A stretch of 64,000 nt of DNA from assembly GCF_947495275.1 (NCBI RefSeq), contig NZ_CANLYL010000004.1:1-64000 (forward strand), written 5' to 3'. The stretch comes from an uncultured Roseobacter sp. GTDB lineage: Bacteria; Pseudomonadota; Alphaproteobacteria; Rhodobacterales; Rhodobacteraceae. Both the position numbers and the translations under genes were made by a program. Within the stretch, counting starts at the first letter, position 1. The number at the start of each line of letters is the position of its first letter. The notes under the pieces were generated by a model. That model did not search any database. It was not told where the DNA came from and saw nothing but the letters and a program-made list of their open reading frames with translations. Positions 61,702 to 64,000 of this stretch are shown here, in pieces.

Positions 61702-63183
61702 TCAACGCATGACAAAAGGGTCCGCCATCGGGGCCTCTGAAGTATTGATCCAGGTGGTCTTGACGCGGGTGTAATCAAGGATGGCTTCCTTGCCCGCCTC
61801 GCGCCCGTAACCGGATTGGTTGAAGCCACCAAACGGTGCGATGGGAGAGATCGCGCGATAGGTGTTCACCCAGGTGATGCCGGATCGGATGCGCCGGGAA
61901 ACACGGTGCGCGCGGGCAAGGTTTGTTGTGAAAATCCCCGAGCCAAGGCCAAAATCACTGTCATTGGCCAGTGCAATGGCTTCTTCTTCGGTGTCAAAGG
62001 GCAGCAGGGACATCACCGGGCCAAACATCTCTGTTTTCAGTGTTTCAACCTGCGGCGAATTACACGCGACAAGCGTTGGCTGAAAGTAATGCGGGCTTGC
62101 TTGATCGGCTCTTGCGCCCCCAAAGATGATTTTTGCACCCTGATCGGTCGCCTTGCGCAACGTGTCTTCGATCCTTTCGACCTGAGCAACTGTACAAAGC
62201 GGGCCAAGATGCGTTGCCGGATCATGTGGGTCGCCCACAATAAGCTGGCTGCTTTTCTCCGTGATCGCCGCGATCAGGCGGTCCATAACAGGCCGGTGAA
62301 CCAACCCGCGCGTTCCGGCCACGCAGGACTGTCCCGACGCGCCAAAATTACCCGCAATCAAACCGTTGGCGGCCGCATCAATCTCGGCGTCATCAAAGAC
62401 AAGGATCGGCGATTTGCCCCCCAGTTCCAGCGTGGTCACGGCGAAGTTTTCAGCCGAATTACGGATCACATGTTTGGCGGTTTCCGGCCCGCCCGTAAAG
62501 GCGATCCGGTCCACATCCTTGTGCCGGGTCAGCGGCACGGCGCAGTTTTCGGCATCCCCCGTGATGACAGATACAACGCCGGGTGGAAAACCTGCCTGAT
62601 CAATCAATCTGGCAAATTCGATCATCGGGGCTGGTGCGATCTCAGAGGCTTTGAGCACAACCGTGCATCCTGCGGCCAGGGCGGGGGCCAGTTTCGTCGC
62701 TGCCAGAAACATCTGCGCATTCCAGGGCACGATCCCGGCCACCACGCCGATGGGCATCCGCTGGGTGTAGACATGCATGTCGGGTTTATCGATGGGCAGG
62801 ACCGCGCCTTCGATCTTGTCAGCAAGGCCCGCGTAATAGCGATAGTAATCAGCGACATAGCCCGTTTGTGCCATGGTCTCGGAGGCCAGTTTGCCACTGT
62901 CCGTCGTCTCGATACGGCCCAGGTGTTCAGCGTTCTGCGCGATCAGATCGGCAAGCCGGTAGAGCAATTTGCCGCGCGCGGTCTGGGTCATGTCGCGCCA
63001 CTCCGGACCCTCTAAGGCAGATTTGGCAGCAGCAACAGCGCGGTCCACATCCTCTGGGGCAGCACAGTCGAAACTTGCCCAGGGTTGGCCATCGGCGGGG
63101 TTCACCGAGTGCATTACCTGACCGGTGGCACCGGCCCGCCACTGGCCGGCGATGTAGAGTTGGTAGTGGGGCAGATTGTTCAT
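61702..63183 (-). CDS. NAD(P)-dependent aldehyde dehydrogenase
   Basis: A 493-residue aldehyde dehydrogenase of standard length. NAD-binding IVPWNAQMFLAATKLAPALA, the Glu motif LELGGKSPILVF and the catalytic Cys at about 287 in GQSCVAGTRG are present. PYHYQ-type N-terminus LPHYQLYIAGQWRAG resembles betaine-aldehyde or gamma-aminobutyraldehyde types, but the substrate is open. The ATG at 63183 is used because it opens the fold and has AGGA before it; further upstream codons lie in the LLM gene. It follows the LLM monooxygenase by 16 bases. Confidence 0.92.
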   Translation of the reverse strand: MNNLPHYQLYIAGQWRAGATGQVMHSVNPADGQPWASFDCAAPEDVDRAVAAAKSALEGPEWRDMTQTARGKLLYRLADLIAQNAEHLGRIETTDSGKLASETMAQTGYVADYYRYYAGLADKIEGAVLPIDKPDMHVYTQRMPIGVVAGIVPWNAQMFLAATKLAPALAAGCTVVLKASEIAPAPMIEFARLIDQAGFPPGVVSVITGDAENCAVPLTRHKDVDRIAFTGGPETAKHVIRNSAENFAVTTLELGGKSPILVFDDAEIDAAANGLIAGNFGASGQSCVAGTRGLVHRPVMDRLIAAITEKSSQLIVGDPHDPATHLGPLCTVAQVERIEDTLRKATDQGAKIIFGGARADQASPHYFQPTLVACNSPQVETLKTEMFGPVMSLLPFDTEEEAIALANDSDFGLGSGIFTTNLARAHRVSRRIRSGITWVNTYRAISPIAPFGGFNQSGYGREAGKEAILDYTRVKTTWINTSEAPMADPFVMR

Positions 63184-63199
63184 GTTGGTCGTCCTGTTA

Positions 63200-64000
63200 T
63201 CAGGCAAAGGCGGGCATGACATCGTCGATAAAGCGGCTGAGCGAGGCGCGTTTTCGCTCCGCACTCATACCGCTGTCGATCCAGAATGAAAATTCATCAT
63301 AGCCCAGATCTTCGTATCGCTTGAGCCGGTCAATGACTTCCTGCGCGGTTCCGATGGTCAGATCACGCCGCAGGGTATCCGCTGCCATCATGGCATTCCC
63401 GGCAATCTCCGCCTCGGTCAGCGTTTCGATGAGACCTTGTTTGACGGGCCGCTTGTTTTGAAACCAGGCCCCGAAGTAGTTGTAAAAACGGCTGAGTTCC
63501 TCTGCACCAACCTGCGCATCTTCTGCGTCCGAAGCCACATAGGTATGGTGCAGCAACATGATTTTGGGGCGCGCGCCGTCATAGGACGCACAGGCCGCGT
63601 CAAACCTCTCCATCAGCGATGTGATCTCCGCATCACCCTGCCAGAGCGGTGTGACCTGCACGTTGAACCCGTTGTGCACGGCAAATTCATGGCTGTTGGG
63701 ATCACGGGCTGCGACCCAGACCGGTGGGCCGTCTTTCTGGACAGGTTTTGGTGCGGCGGTGGTTTCGGGGAAGGTGTAAAACGTGCCTTCATGGGCGCAA
63801 TCGCCCGCCCAGAGTTTGGGTAGCAAAGGCAGTGTCTCGCGCATGCGTTGACCGGCATCCCAGGCGTCCATGCCCGGCATCAGGCGCTCGTACTCATAGG
63901 AATAAGCGCCGCGTGCAGCACCAATTTCCAACCGACCGCCGGTGATCAGATCGGTCATGGCCGCTTCACCCGCCAGCTTGATGGGATGCCAGAACGGCAC
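63200..64000 (-). CDS. LLM-class flavin-dependent oxidoreductase, 5' end outside the window
   Basis: The frame is open to the right edge; 266 residues are visible. PFWHPIKLAGEAAMTDLITG, GRLEIGAARGAYSYEY, PPVWVAARDPNSHEFAVHNG and the C-terminal GTAQEVIDRLKRYEDLGYDE are characteristic of bacterial luciferase-like monooxygenases using FMNH2. The N-terminal barrel strands lie beyond base 64000. Together with the aldehyde dehydrogenase it suggests oxidation of a substrate to an aldehyde and then an acid. Confidence 0.88.
   Translation of the reverse strand: MPFWHPIKLAGEAAMTDLITGGRLEIGAARGAYSYEYERLMPGMDAWDAGQRMRETLPLLPKLWAGDCAHEGTFYTFPETTAAPKPVQKDGPPVWVAARDPNSHEFAVHNGFNVQVTPLWQGDAEITSLMERFDAACASYDGARPKIMLLHHTYVASDAEDAQVGAEELSRFYNYFGAWFQNKRPVKQGLIETLTEAEIAGNAMMAADTLRRDLTIGTAQEVIDRLKRYEDLGYDEFSFWIDSGMSAERKRASLSRFIDDVMPAFA

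Noticed and set aside
1-64000. CRISPR arrays, rRNA and tRNA genes, prophage or integrase
   Set aside because: No regularly spaced repeats, no conserved tRNA T-arm sequences, no rRNA blocks and no integrase or phage structural genes were found on reading both strands.

Overview
The window reads as chromosome of a marine Roseobacter-type alphaproteobacterium (Rhodobacterales). This rests on gene content seen directly: a CuyA-like L-cysteate lyase with a quaternary-amine ABC importer, a BCCT carrier, a napEFDABC operon, a ribbon-helix-helix protein and a DUF1289 protein typical of the group, an Irr-type iron box, and an imelysin/DUF1111/DUF1513 iron cluster. DNA is GC-rich by eye, with a few AT-rich intergenic patches. 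No rRNA, tRNA, CRISPR array, phage or intact insertion sequence was seen. Genus cannot be decided from the sequence alone.

Layout, 1-30 kb. An FMN-dependent hydroxy-acid dehydrogenase (cut at the window start) faces a cupin/flavin-monooxygenase pair with a divergent AraC regulator. An exported amidohydrolase and a sugar O-acetyltransferase follow. Next come a PotD-like binding protein paired with a BCCT carrier and a lone bactofilin. A minus-strand operon then encodes a PLP-dependent cysteate or D-cysteine lyase, a glycine-betaine-type ABC importer and an alpha/beta hydrolase, with a divergent LysR regulator. A periplasmic binding protein, hybrid histidine kinase and receiver protein form a signalling operon. 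A HemG-like flavodoxin precedes periplasmic nitrate reductase napEFDABC; its small GTG-start napE was found by reading the gap, and a perfect TTGAC-N4-GTCAA site plus a Dnr-like Crp/Fnr gene lie just upstream. DoxX and MOSC genes close this part.

Layout, 29-47 kb. A LysR gene is divergent from a membrane dipeptidase and a complete dipeptide ABC importer. Small genes and a GMC dehydrogenase with a Tat-exported gluconate-dehydrogenase-type subunit 3 follow. The 39.5-47.4 kb stretch is an iron island: FbpA-like ferric binding protein, HemP, imelysin, DUF1289 protein, Dps under a candidate Irr box, an unknown protein, a di-haem DUF1111 protein, a second imelysin and a DUF1513 protein. Two of its promoters share a CTGAGTA element.

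Layout, 47-64 kb. Two adjacent giant genes (1420 and 1558 residues) with no recognised domain or signal peptide follow an AT-rich leader. They are the best candidate here for an undescribed system. After them a VOC gene and an overlapping five-gene operon (alpha/beta hydrolase, Tat-exported FAD oxidase, small membrane protein, two unknown membrane-anchored proteins) run on the minus strand. The window ends in an aldehyde dehydrogenase and an LLM flavin monooxygenase cut by the right edge.
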